This document shows positions 24,731 to 32,403 of a stretch of DNA of 52,618 bases, piece by piece. Each line of letters begins with the position of its first letter. The first letter of the stretch is position 1. Location: the NCBI RefSeq assembly GCF_900169265.1, contig NZ_FXYX01000023.1, forward strand, positions 1 to 52,618, read 5' to 3'. The position numbers were made by a program, and so were the translations under genes. Below the pieces are notes generated by a model. It was not told the DNA's origin and did not search any database. It saw only the letters and a list, made by a program, of their open reading frames with translations. This DNA comes from Brevibacterium iodinum ATCC 49514 (GTDB lineage Bacteria; Actinomycetota; Actinomycetes; Actinomycetales; Brevibacteriaceae).

Positions 24731-26668
24731 TCAGTTGACGTTGTCGAAGAATTCGTGCGCCACCGGCACGGCCGCCTCGGCGCCGAGTCCGCCGTCTTCG
24801 ACGAGCACGGCCACGGCCAGGTCGCCCTGGAAACCGGCGAACCACGAATGGGTGCGCGGCGGGGAGTCATTGCCGTATTCTGCCGTTCCGGTCTTGCCGT
24901 GGACCGGGTCGCCGGGAACGTCTTTGAGCGCGGTCGCGGTGCCGTCGGTGACGACTGCTCGCATCATCTCTGAGATCTCCTTCGCCGCTTGGCCGTCAAG
25001 GGCCCGAGGATCGTCAGCCCCTTCCGCGCCCGACTCGTCGACGCCGGCATCGTCGAGGGCGTTGCCGAGCACGAGCTGCGGGTCCACGGTCTCCCCGGCC
25101 TGCACCGAGGCGGCCAGCGTCGCGACGGACAGCGGGCTCGCCTGCACCTTGCCCTGACCGATCATCTGCGCAGCATGCGTGACCTCGTCGTCGTCGGCCG
25201 GCACCGAGGCGGTCTTCGCTCCGATGGCCGAGGCGCCGCCGAGCATGCCGAGCTGGGCGGCGGCGTCGGCCAGCTCGTCGCCGGTGACCTTGTCGGCGGA
25301 GGAGACGAATGCGGTGTTGCAGGAGTGGGCGAAGTCGTCGGCGAAGCTGACGGTCCCGAGCACTTCGTCTTCGGCGTTCTTGAAGCTCTTGCCGCCGATG
25401 TTCGCGGTCTTCGGGCAGTCGATGTCATCGTCGGGTCGCACCCCGGAATCGAGGAGTGCCAGACCGGAGGCGATCTTGAACACCGAGCCGGGAGCGTACT
25501 GGCCGCTCAGCGCTCGGTCCCAGGCCGCTCCTTCCGGGTCGTGGTTGGCCACGGCGAGCACGTGGCCGTCGCTGGGACGGATCGCGACGACTGCGGCCGG
25601 CTTATTCGCGGTCGCAGCCGCCTTGTCCGCGGCGGTCTGGATATCGACGTCGAGGGTGGTCTCGAGATTCTCGCCGTCTTTCGCTTCGAAGGCATGGAGA
25701 CTCGTCAGCTTCGTCGTTCCGCCCGTGTCATCGCTCGCATCGCCTTTCGCGAAGACTTCGACGCCGCCGGGTCCGCTCAGCCGATTGTTGAATGTCTTCT
25801 GCAGACCCGTGCGGCCGATGATCTCGCCGGGGATGATCGTGGCCTGGGATTTCTCGATGTCGTCGGCGCTGGCCTGCCCCACGGAACCGAGGGTGGCCTG
25901 GGCGAAGCCGCGGGACCGGGTCAAGGTCTGGGTATCCTCGGTGAACAGCACTCCCGGCAGATCGTGGATGGCGTCCTTGACCGACTTGTAGTCGTCTTCG
26001 CGCAGCGTCACGACGGGGACGAGCTGGTTGCCTTCGGCGACATCGACGGACTTCTCGAGATCATCGGCGTCGAGGTCGAGGGAGTCGACACCGTCGTTGA
26101 GTCCGCTGACGAGTCGGCCGATGGTGTCGGTTTCGAGCCGGCTCGGGTGGACGCCGATGTCGACGACGTTCCCCTCCTCCATGAGCACTGCATCCTCGGC
26201 GCCGAGGATGTTCCCCCTCCTTCCCTGATTCGCGCGCAGTTCGAAGCGACCGCCCTTGCCGAGCTTCGGGTGGATGGCCTTCTCCGTGAGATCTGCCCAC
26301 CAGAAGAGCCCGTTCTTCTCCAGGGGCAGCTGCGAACTGTACTCCCAAGACTCTCCGTCGTTGTTCGCCCACGTCCAATCGAGGGTGGCCACGGTCCGAC
26401 CGTCGGCCTCGGTGATGTCGTCGACGGTGACCGACCGCAGGTCGACTCTCGTGCCCAATGCCTTCGTGACGCGGTCGAACAGGCCCTGGGCGAGGTCCTT
26501 CTCATGCCAGATGTCCGAGCTCAGCTGCTCCTCGGCGAGGTCGTGGGCGGCCGCCTCTGCGGCGGAGGACTTCGTCATCGGCAGCCGGAAAAGGGCGAAG
26601 ACTCCGGCTCCGGCGAGCAGCACGAGGACGAGGGCGACGGCCAGCCAGACCCGGGACTTCTTCGACAT
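24731..26668 (-). CDS. Penicillin-binding protein with MecA-like N-terminal domain
   Basis: A 645-residue class B transpeptidase that crosslinks peptidoglycan. An N-terminal membrane anchor (WLAVALVLVLLAGAGVFALF) is followed by an NTF2-like domain as in MecA/PBP2a (about 40-150), then the dimerisation domain. The transpeptidase has SxxK in PGSVFKIA (Ser about 394), SCN (about 448) and KTGTAEYG (about 591). GAGGA lies 7 nt before ATG 26668. Monocistronic, downstream of a strong hairpin. The MecA-like N-domain is common in Gram-positive class B PBPs and does not by itself indicate beta-lactam resistance. Confidence 0.88.
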   Translation of the reverse strand: MSKKSRVWLAVALVLVLLAGAGVFALFRLPMTKSSAAEAAAHDLAEEQLSSDIWHEKDLAQGLFDRVTKALGTRVDLRSVTVDDITEADGRTVATLDWTWANNDGESWEYSSQLPLEKNGLFWWADLTEKAIHPKLGKGGRFELRANQGRRGNILGAEDAVLMEEGNVVDIGVHPSRLETDTIGRLVSGLNDGVDSLDLDADDLEKSVDVAEGNQLVPVVTLREDDYKSVKDAIHDLPGVLFTEDTQTLTRSRGFAQATLGSVGQASADDIEKSQATIIPGEIIGRTGLQKTFNNRLSGPGGVEVFAKGDASDDTGGTTKLTSLHAFEAKDGENLETTLDVDIQTAADKAAATANKPAAVVAIRPSDGHVLAVANHDPEGAAWDRALSGQYAPGSVFKIASGLALLDSGVRPDDDIDCPKTANIGGKSFKNAEDEVLGTVSFADDFAHSCNTAFVSSADKVTGDELADAAAQLGMLGGASAIGAKTASVPADDDEVTHAAQMIGQGKVQASPLSVATLAASVQAGETVDPQLVLGNALDDAGVDESGAEGADDPRALDGQAAKEISEMMRAVVTDGTATALKDVPGDPVHGKTGTAEYGNDSPPRTHSWFAGFQGDLAVAVLVEDGGLGAEAAVPVAHEFFDNVN

Positions 26669-26749
26669 GGAACCATCCTCTACCGGGGTTCGCCCGATGT
26701 CCATTGCTCTGCAGCGAGACCGGCGCTACATCGGCCCCGAGACCGATTC

Positions 26750-26801
26750 TTGGGTCGATCCACGGCGGATTCGGCGTTCAGAACGCCGTGGATCGACCCA
26801 A
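26750..26801 (-). terminator. Perfect 18-bp hairpin between response regulator and PBP genes
   Basis: TTGGGTCGATCCACGGCG (26750-26767) pairs perfectly with 26784-26801 around a 16-nt loop. It is 92 nt past the response regulator stop and 82 nt before the PBP start, both on the minus strand. A 16-nt direct repeat with one mismatch lies beside it (26810-26825 and 26850-26865). Confidence 0.7.
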
Positions 26802-26892
26802 CAATGCTTGCGGCGTCGGTCACGGGCGCAGTGACGGAGCGATCAGCCCGCGGCGTTGGTCACGGCCGGCTGCTCGCGCACGTAATCCGCGG

Positions 26893-27627
26893 TCAGCCTG
26901 CGTCGGGGACGACGGTGTATTCGAGGACGGGACGACCGGCCGAACCGTACCGGGGGCGGCGCTCGAGCATCCCTGCGTCGGCCATGGATTCGAGGTAGCG
27001 GCGAGCGGTGACTCGCGAGACCCCGAGCCCTTCGGCCAGCTCTGCTGCGGACTGGCCGGGATTCTCGTTGAGCAGGCTCTTCACCTCGGCCTGGACCGCA
27101 TCGGGCACGCCCTTCGCGGTCGCCGCCACGGTGTGGGTGCGCAGAGCCGAGATCGCTTTGTCGACCTCGGTCTGGGTGACCTCGCCGTCGTTCGAATCCC
27201 CGCCGAGGCGGTTGCGGAAGGACGAATACGCCTCGAGTTTGGATTTGAACACGGGAAAGGTGAAGGGCTTGATGATGTACTGGGCGACCCCGTAGGACAG
27301 GGCCTCCTGCACGATCTGCATGTCCCGGGCAGCGGTGACGGCGATGATGTCGACGTCGACGCGCTGACCGCGGATGGCGCGGCAGACCTGGAGCCCGTGC
27401 CCGTCGGGCAGGTTCATGTCGAGGAGGACGAGGTGGACGCCGGAGGGATCGAGGCCGTAGATCTGACCTGTGAGAGCAGCCATCGCCTGAGTGGCATTCT
27501 TCGCCACTCCGGCGACGTGATAGCCGTCGATGCGGTCGATGTACTTCGCGTGAGCACGGGCGGCGACCACCTCATCCTCGACGACGAGCACACCGATGCT
27601 CGATTCAGGCGCAGTTGTGTCCGACAT
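26893..27627 (-). CDS. CitB/DctR-type response regulator
   Basis: A 244-residue two-component regulator. The receiver domain has acidic VVEDEVV, phosphoacceptor Asp70 in LVLLDMNLPDGHG, and the lysine in YIIKPF. A C-terminal helix-turn-helix follows (QSAAELAEGLGVSRVTARRYLE), as in the CitB/DcuR/DctR family. It pairs with the kinase 112 bp upstream on the same strand. Family members switch on uptake or fermentation genes for C4-dicarboxylates or citrate. No such transporter is adjacent, so its target is outside the window or is the distant MHS genes. Confidence 0.88.
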   Translation of the reverse strand: MSDTTAPESSIGVLVVEDEVVAARAHAKYIDRIDGYHVAGVAKNATQAMAALTGQIYGLDPSGVHLVLLDMNLPDGHGLQVCRAIRGQRVDVDIIAVTAARDMQIVQEALSYGVAQYIIKPFTFPVFKSKLEAYSSFRNRLGGDSNDGEVTQTEVDKAISALRTHTVAATAKGVPDAVQAEVKSLLNENPGQSAAELAEGLGVSRVTARRYLESMADAGMLERRPRYGSAGRPVLEYTVVPDAG

Positions 27628-27739
27628 GCCGCCAGTCTATCTTCACCCGTTTGACAGCGTCCCGGATCGTGTTGCAGTCCCATCACATCCGGTTCCGGTC
27701 CACCTGAGCGGTGCCGGCACCACCGGCGATCACCCGCCC

Positions 27740-29674
27740 CTATCCGACCTGCCCGTCGCCGGACCGACCGGAACCCGACCGGCCTGCCCCGGTCTGGCCT
27801 GCCCCGGTCCGACCCGCATTCCCCGGGTCGGGCAGCCACACCGTGAGCACTGCGCCCTTGAATCGGTCGCAGTCCTCCCCGTGGCCCTGCACATCGACGG
27901 CTCCCCCGAGGCGGCGGATCGCCTGCACGACCAGGGACAGCCCGACCCCGCGGGTGCCCGTCTGCTGGCGACCCTGTCCCCGGTCGGTCTCGACGCCATC
28001 GTGCTTCGTCGACCAGCCGCGCTCGAAGATCGAGTCGAGGTATTCCTCGTCGATTCCCGGGCCGTCATCGCTGACCTCGATCGTGAATCCGCCGGGACCG
28101 CCGGAGCCGGAGAGTTCGACATGGACTCTCTTGTCCTCGGGCAGTACGTCCTGCCTGATCAGGGCGTCGAAGGCATTGTCGACGAGGTTGCCGAGGATCG
28201 TTGCGAGGTCGCGATCATCCCCGCCGAGGTTGCCCGTGAGGTCCGCAGTGTCCACCGTCATCTCGATGCCCGCCTCGGCGGCTTGGGCGATCTTCGACAG
28301 CAGCAGCGCCGAGAGGACGGGATGGTCGAAGGTCATCGACCCCTCACCGTTGACCCGGTTGAGATCGTCGATGTCCTTGGCCGCGAAGTCGATGGCCTCG
28401 TCGACGTGCCCGGTCTCGAGCAGGGACACGACCATGTGCAGCCGGTTCGCGTATTCATGGGTCTGCGCGCGAAGGGAATCGGAGAAGGAGCGCACGGAGA
28501 CGAGTTCGCCGGAGAGCTCGGCCAGCTCCGTGTGATCGCGCATGGTCACGACCCACGTGTCGCTGGCCGCCTCGGTGGGCTGCTGATTGACGACGAGAAC
28601 ACGGTCGTCGGTGTAGTGGATCTCGTCACGAGCCCACCGTCCGGAAGCGAGCAGATCGTGGAGCGCCTCGGGCAGGTCGAGTTCGCGCAGCGGCATCTCC
28701 TCCGCCGAGGTGGGACCCGAGTCCGCATCGTCGCCGGCGAGCGGCATGCCCAGCAGTTCCCGGGCCTCGGTGTTGATGAGCACGATCCCGCGGGCTCGGT
28801 CGACGAGCAGCAGCCCTTCGGAGACGGCCGTGAGCACGGAGGAGTAGAAGTCGAGCATGCTGCGCAGCTCGTCGGCACCGTAGTCACCGGTGACCCTTCG
28901 CAGTCCCCGCGACGTCACCCAGGACGAACCGATGCCGAGGACGAGGGTGAGGACGGCGATGCCGATGAGCCATTTGCCCTGCGCCAGGAAGCCTTCGCGG
29001 ACCGAATCGGCGGAGCTGCCGACGATGACGGCGCCGACCACGGTGTCCGACCTCAGTCCGTCGACGCCGACGTGTTCGGCGTAGACCGGGGTGACGACGT
29101 ACATGGTGCCGTCGGCCGGGCCGCCGTCGTTGATGAAGCGCACGGTCGACCTGCCATTCTGCAGGGCCTGTCCGTCGACGGCCTGGGCCAGCTGGTCGAT
29201 GGAGTCCTCCGGGATCTTCCCGGAATCCGCCGAGGCGGTCTTCGCTTCCAGCGCCTGCTGGCGTCCCGGTGAGCCCAGGGTCGGCGGGGTGAGCAGGAAG
29301 TCGATGGGCACGACCGCGGCGATGTCGAAGCCGTATTGGCTGATGACGTTGTCCAGCAGCGTCTGAACGTCGTCGCGGGATTCGGAGTCGAGGTAGTCGT
29401 TCTGGCCGACGTCACCGGTGCCGACGAGGCCCAGTGACATCGAGATGTTGTCCGCGGCCGACCGCAGCAGGTCCTGTTCGCGCTTCGTGTTGAGCTGGGA
29501 GAGCTGGAGGTAGAGCAGGCTCGTCGTGAGCACCATGATGCCCACGAGCATGATCGAGTTCGCGAACATGATCCGCCCGGCCGCGGAGAGGCGGACCCAC
29601 CGACTCAGGCGACCGACCGGTCCGGCGGGCCCCTTCGCCAGCACGGTGCGCTTCTTCTTCGGCATGGAATCCAT
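27740..29674 (-). CDS. CitA/DcuS-type sensor histidine kinase
   Basis: A 644-residue membrane kinase. The first helix is near residues 36-56, followed by an extracytoplasmic sensor domain of about 170 residues, a second helix (WLIGIAVLTLVLGIG), and a cytoplasmic PAS domain (AVSEGLLLVDRARGIVLIN). The His-box is RAQTHEYANRLHM, the ATPase N-box LVDNAFDAL and the G-box DDGPGI. The His-box form is that of DcuS/CitA kinases, which sense di- or tricarboxylates. The C-terminal 25 residues are a GRTGAG/GRSGSG repeat tail not typical of the family. ATG 29674 is preferred over the open frame to 29722; another ATG is 9 nt downstream. Confidence 0.85.
   Translation of the reverse strand: MDSMPKKKRTVLAKGPAGPVGRLSRWVRLSAAGRIMFANSIMLVGIMVLTTSLLYLQLSQLNTKREQDLLRSAADNISMSLGLVGTGDVGQNDYLDSESRDDVQTLLDNVISQYGFDIAAVVPIDFLLTPPTLGSPGRQQALEAKTASADSGKIPEDSIDQLAQAVDGQALQNGRSTVRFINDGGPADGTMYVVTPVYAEHVGVDGLRSDTVVGAVIVGSSADSVREGFLAQGKWLIGIAVLTLVLGIGSSWVTSRGLRRVTGDYGADELRSMLDFYSSVLTAVSEGLLLVDRARGIVLINTEARELLGMPLAGDDADSGPTSAEEMPLRELDLPEALHDLLASGRWARDEIHYTDDRVLVVNQQPTEAASDTWVVTMRDHTELAELSGELVSVRSFSDSLRAQTHEYANRLHMVVSLLETGHVDEAIDFAAKDIDDLNRVNGEGSMTFDHPVLSALLLSKIAQAAEAGIEMTVDTADLTGNLGGDDRDLATILGNLVDNAFDALIRQDVLPEDKRVHVELSGSGGPGGFTIEVSDDGPGIDEEYLDSIFERGWSTKHDGVETDRGQGRQQTGTRGVGLSLVVQAIRRLGGAVDVQGHGEDCDRFKGAVLTVWLPDPGNAGRTGAGQTGAGRSGSGRSGDGQVG
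27752..27830 (-). repeat. Short tandem repeats encoding the kinase C-terminal tail
   Basis: Related blocks such as GACCGGCCTGCCCCGGT and CTGGCCTGCCCCGGT recur and encode Gly-Arg-Ser/Thr-Gly repeats. Sequence just upstream of the kinase (29729-29830) also repeats TTCAGAGGGCC. Confidence 0.5.
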
Positions 29675-29801
29675 TGTGCCACCCGCCCAGCCGCTGTCTG
29701 CCTGATCGGGCCGGCAGCTCATTCGGCCGGTTCAGAGGGCCTGCTGGGTCAGTCTGCCTGGTCGGTCAACCATGCCATTCCGGCCTGTCAGCCTGCCGGG
29801 T

Positions 29802-31697
29802 TCAGAGGGCCAGACTGATGGGTCCGGCGGGGACCGCGGAGCACACGAGCACCTCGTCGCTTTCGACGCGGGCGGCGGGTTCGATCGGATAGAGCACGGA
29901 CCCGGCGGCCAGGGACACCGAACAGGTTCCGCAGGATCCGCCTCGGCAGGAGCTCGGCGAACCGAATCCGCGCGCTTCCAAGGACTCGAGCAGGGTGCCT
30001 TCCTGCGGCTGCCAGACGAAGCTCGTGCCCGAGTTCTCCAGTGTCACCTCGGCGGGCGAGCATGCGGCGATGGCCTCGCTCATCCCCGTGTTCGGAGAGG
30101 CGAAGGTCTCCTGGTGGACGGCGGGAACGCCGGCCTCGTCAGCGGCGGCGAGCACGGCCGCCGTGAAGTCGCGGGGCCCGCAGACCATGACGTTGTCACA
30201 GCCAGCCACCCAATCCACGAGCTCCCGGTGGCCGGGTCGACCGGCCGTCGCGGTGTCGCGGTGGTGGGTCTCGACGGGCACAGCACCCGAGTGGGCGCGG
30301 TCCTGCAGCCGGTTCCACAGGCATGCGGTGCGGTGGTCGCGGTCGACGTGGACGAGGCGGATCCGGTCGGTGGCGGGCAGGTCGGCCAGCCCATCGCTGC
30401 GCAGCAGTCCGAGGCTCGGGGTGATGCCGATTCCCGCGGTGATCAGGGCCGTTGTGCCGCCGAAGACGCGGGAGGCGGTCATGGTTCCGTGCGGTCCGGA
30501 GGTGAGAATCCGCTGTCCTTCGTCCAGCGATGCCACGGCGCGGGAGCCCTTGCCTTGGGTGCGGACGGCGATGCGGACGATGTCGTCGTCGACGTCGGTG
30601 ATCGTATAGGTTCTCCAGAACGGTGCGCCGAGGTCGAGATGGACGCGCAGGTTCGTGCCCGGTTCGTCGAATTCGCGGATCCAGCCGAGGTCGTCGCGGA
30701 GGGCCACCTCGACGATGTCGTTGCAGATCTGCCGGCGGCCGACGACGGTCATGAACCGCGGAGTTCGTGCGACCTTGACCAGTTCCCGCGGGGCCGGGCC
30801 TTCGACGGTGATCTCGTCGCCGGCCGCGACATCGCCGGTCTCGAGGATCTGCCCGTAGATTCCGCAGTGCAGATGCCCGCAGGCGGAGTTGAGCAGCCGC
30901 GGCACGTTGACGTCGACCTCGGTGGTCGTCGGGTTGACGGTCGTCGCCGGGCAGCGTTCGATCGTCGAACGGATCGCCAGGCGCACGCCGCCGAGGCGGA
31001 TGATCGAACCGATGAGCGCGAACTCCTCGAACGGGGCGAGTCCGTCGACGAGGATGTTGCCGCGGAACCGCAGCGGGTCGAGCTCGGCTGCGGGAGTAGC
31101 CGGGTCGTCCGTGCCGGAGGCTGGGCGTTCCGCCTCCTGCGTGCTCAGCCCGAGGGCCGCTCGGCCCTCCTCGGTATCGGCGATCGCGGCGACCGTGGCG
31201 GGGTTGATGAGCGAGATTCCCGAGCGCTGGGAGTCGAACATCCCCTGATCGGCGACTGCCAGGCGGCGCGGGAATGTACCCTGAGGGGGTATCCGATCGG
31301 AGAGGAACATCGCCGAGGCGGCCCGGCCCTCTTCGTCGTCCGTGGAGAAAGTCGTCGACTCTCCCGTCGGGGCCGTGAGGGTCACGGTCGCGGAAATATC
31401 CTCGACCGCCTCGGCGGTGGCACTCCGGCCACCCGGTTCAGGCGCGGTTGCGGATTCGGTGCCGATCGCCTCGGGGAGGGTCGCTGCGACCCGCCATCTC
31501 TGCAGGTCGGTATCGTTCTTGAGCACGGTGAAGGCGGAGTACGAGTGCCAGGCGTCGGCGGGGACGTCGAGGCTGCCGTTCGTGAACGCCGCGATCCGGT
31601 CGCCGCGGATTCCGCGGTCCTTGACCACACGGGCCTCGGTGAGCTCCTCGGCGGGGAATCCCTTGACCGGGAACCGGAACAGTCTGGCAGCACGCAT
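29802..31697 (-). CDS. MOSC domain - ferredoxin reductase - [2Fe-2S] fusion protein
   Basis: A 631-residue redox protein with three parts. Residues about 1-290 are a MOSC beta-barrel, with the conserved Cys in IERCPATTVNP that handles sulfur or molybdenum cofactor. The middle is an FAD/NAD reductase with FWRTYTITDVDDD, ITAGIGITPSLGLL and VMVCGPRDF. The end is a plant-type [2Fe-2S] domain with CRGGSCGTC and a later Cys in VLVCSAVP. It resembles YcbX/YiiM-like N-hydroxylated-base or nitro/sulfur reductases with their own electron chain. ATG 31697 is chosen; a GTG lies 27 nt upstream. It is divergent from csoR across the operator and has a second CsoR-like site inside the coding region, so copper control is possible. 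Interdomain linkers are Ala/Glu-rich. Confidence 0.82.
   Translation of the reverse strand: MRAARLFRFPVKGFPAEELTEARVVKDRGIRGDRIAAFTNGSLDVPADAWHSYSAFTVLKNDTDLQRWRVAATLPEAIGTESATAPEPGGRSATAEAVEDISATVTLTAPTGESTTFSTDDEEGRAASAMFLSDRIPPQGTFPRRLAVADQGMFDSQRSGISLINPATVAAIADTEEGRAALGLSTQEAERPASGTDDPATPAAELDPLRFRGNILVDGLAPFEEFALIGSIIRLGGVRLAIRSTIERCPATTVNPTTTEVDVNVPRLLNSACGHLHCGIYGQILETGDVAAGDEITVEGPAPRELVKVARTPRFMTVVGRRQICNDIVEVALRDDLGWIREFDEPGTNLRVHLDLGAPFWRTYTITDVDDDIVRIAVRTQGKGSRAVASLDEGQRILTSGPHGTMTASRVFGGTTALITAGIGITPSLGLLRSDGLADLPATDRIRLVHVDRDHRTACLWNRLQDRAHSGAVPVETHHRDTATAGRPGHRELVDWVAGCDNVMVCGPRDFTAAVLAAADEAGVPAVHQETFASPNTGMSEAIAACSPAEVTLENSGTSFVWQPQEGTLLESLEARGFGSPSSCRGGSCGTCSVSLAAGSVLYPIEPAARVESDEVLVCSAVPAGPISLAL
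31277..31291. promoter_or_regulatory. Second CsoR-like site inside the MOSC fusion gene
   Basis: TACCC-TGAGG-GGGTA has the same 15-nt architecture as the core of the main operator (TACCC-TATAG-GGGTA). It lies about 400 nt into the MOSC fusion gene. Chance occurrence in GC-rich DNA cannot be excluded. Confidence 0.3.
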
Positions 31698-31781
31698 GAT
31701 TCGATTGTAGGAGCCGGAGAACACGTAAGGGTCAGGGTGAGAGCAAACACACAGCCGCCTCGACGAGGATCGATCTTGATT

Positions 31782-31800
31782 TATACCCTATAGGGGTATA
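31782..31800. promoter_or_regulatory. CsoR operator
   Basis: TATACCCTATAGGGGTATA is the textbook GC-tract palindrome bound by copper-sensing CsoR. It ends 10 nt before ATG 31811 of csoR and 85 nt from the divergent MOSC fusion start. Binding here would repress csoR-copZ-copA until Cu(I) releases the protein. Confidence 0.85.
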
Positions 31801-31810
31801 CCGTGTGACC

Positions 31811-32104
31811 ATGACTGAGCAACATGGATACACCCCGCAGAAGGACGCTCTCGCACGGAGGATGAAGCGGATCGAAGGTCAGGTCCGCGGCATCGGGAAG
31901 ATGATCGATGAGGACAAGTACTGCATCGACATCCTCACCCAGGTCTCCGCCGCGACAGCCGCGCTGCACGCGGTCTCCATCAACCTCCTCGAAGAGCACA
32001 TCGCTCACTGCGTCGTCGACGCCGCCTCATCGGGCGACGACGAAGAAGCGCGGAAGAAGGTCGAAGAGGCATCAGCCGCCATCTCCCGACTCATCAAGAG
32101 CTGA
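31811..32104 (+). CDS. csoR: Copper-sensing repressor CsoR
   Basis: A 97-residue all-helical repressor. The Cu(I) ligands Cys38, His63 and Cys67 are all present, aligning with C36-H61-C65 of M. tuberculosis CsoR. RMKRIEGQVRGIGKMI is the DNA-contact helix. The start could also be the GTG two codons earlier. It autoregulates the copper operon through the palindrome immediately upstream, with copZ following after 86 nt. Confidence 0.95.
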   Translation: MTEQHGYTPQKDALARRMKRIEGQVRGIGKMIDEDKYCIDILTQVSAATAALHAVSINLLEEHIAHCVVDAASSGDDEEARKKVEEASAAISRLIKS

Positions 32105-32190
32105 GCGGAGGGCCGCGTCCACCCGATCGGGGTGCGACGACGCCTGAGGCTCGGACATCGGGAAGCACTCACAGCTGATAGGAGAGCACA

Positions 32191-32403
32191 ATGACGACCA
32201 CCACCATCACCGTTTCGGGAATGACCTGCGGACACTGCGAAGCCGCGGTCAAGGAAGAGCTCGGCGCACTTGCGGGCGTCTCGGACGTCGCGGTCGACCT
32301 CAACGCCGGGGGCGATTCCCCGGTCACGATCACCTCATCGGCCGCACTCGACGATGCGGCGATCCGTGCCGCCGTCGATGAGGCCGGCTACGAGGTGAAG
32401 TGA
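32191..32403 (+). CDS. copZ: Copper chaperone CopZ (HMA domain)
   Basis: A 70-residue heavy-metal-associated domain with GMTCGHC (Cys13 and Cys16), which carries Cu(I) to the ATPase. The C-terminal half reads [16 protein letters not shown], the usual last helix and strand. AGGAGAG lies about 6 nt before the ATG. Its stop overlaps the copA start (TGATG). Confidence 0.95.
   Translation: MTTTTITVSGMTCGHCEAAVKEELGALAGVSDVAVDLNAGGDSPVTITSSAALDDAAIRAAVDEAGYEVK

Noticed and set aside
24731..26668. Reading the MecA-like PBP as an acquired methicillin-resistance gene
   Set aside because: The NTF2-like N-domain is widespread in chromosomal class B PBPs of actinobacteria. The gene has host-like composition and no mobile-element context.
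29772..31793. Very long open frame (673 codons) on the plus strand opposite the MOSC fusion gene
   Set aside because: The sequence is rich in Gly, Arg, Asp and Val with no domain motifs, and mirrors the GC-rich third positions of the real gene. The opposite strand has clear FAD, NAD and [2Fe-2S] motifs. The same applies to the long antisense frames at 898-1968, 12237-13772, 17598-18932, 21458-22870 and 24989-26998.
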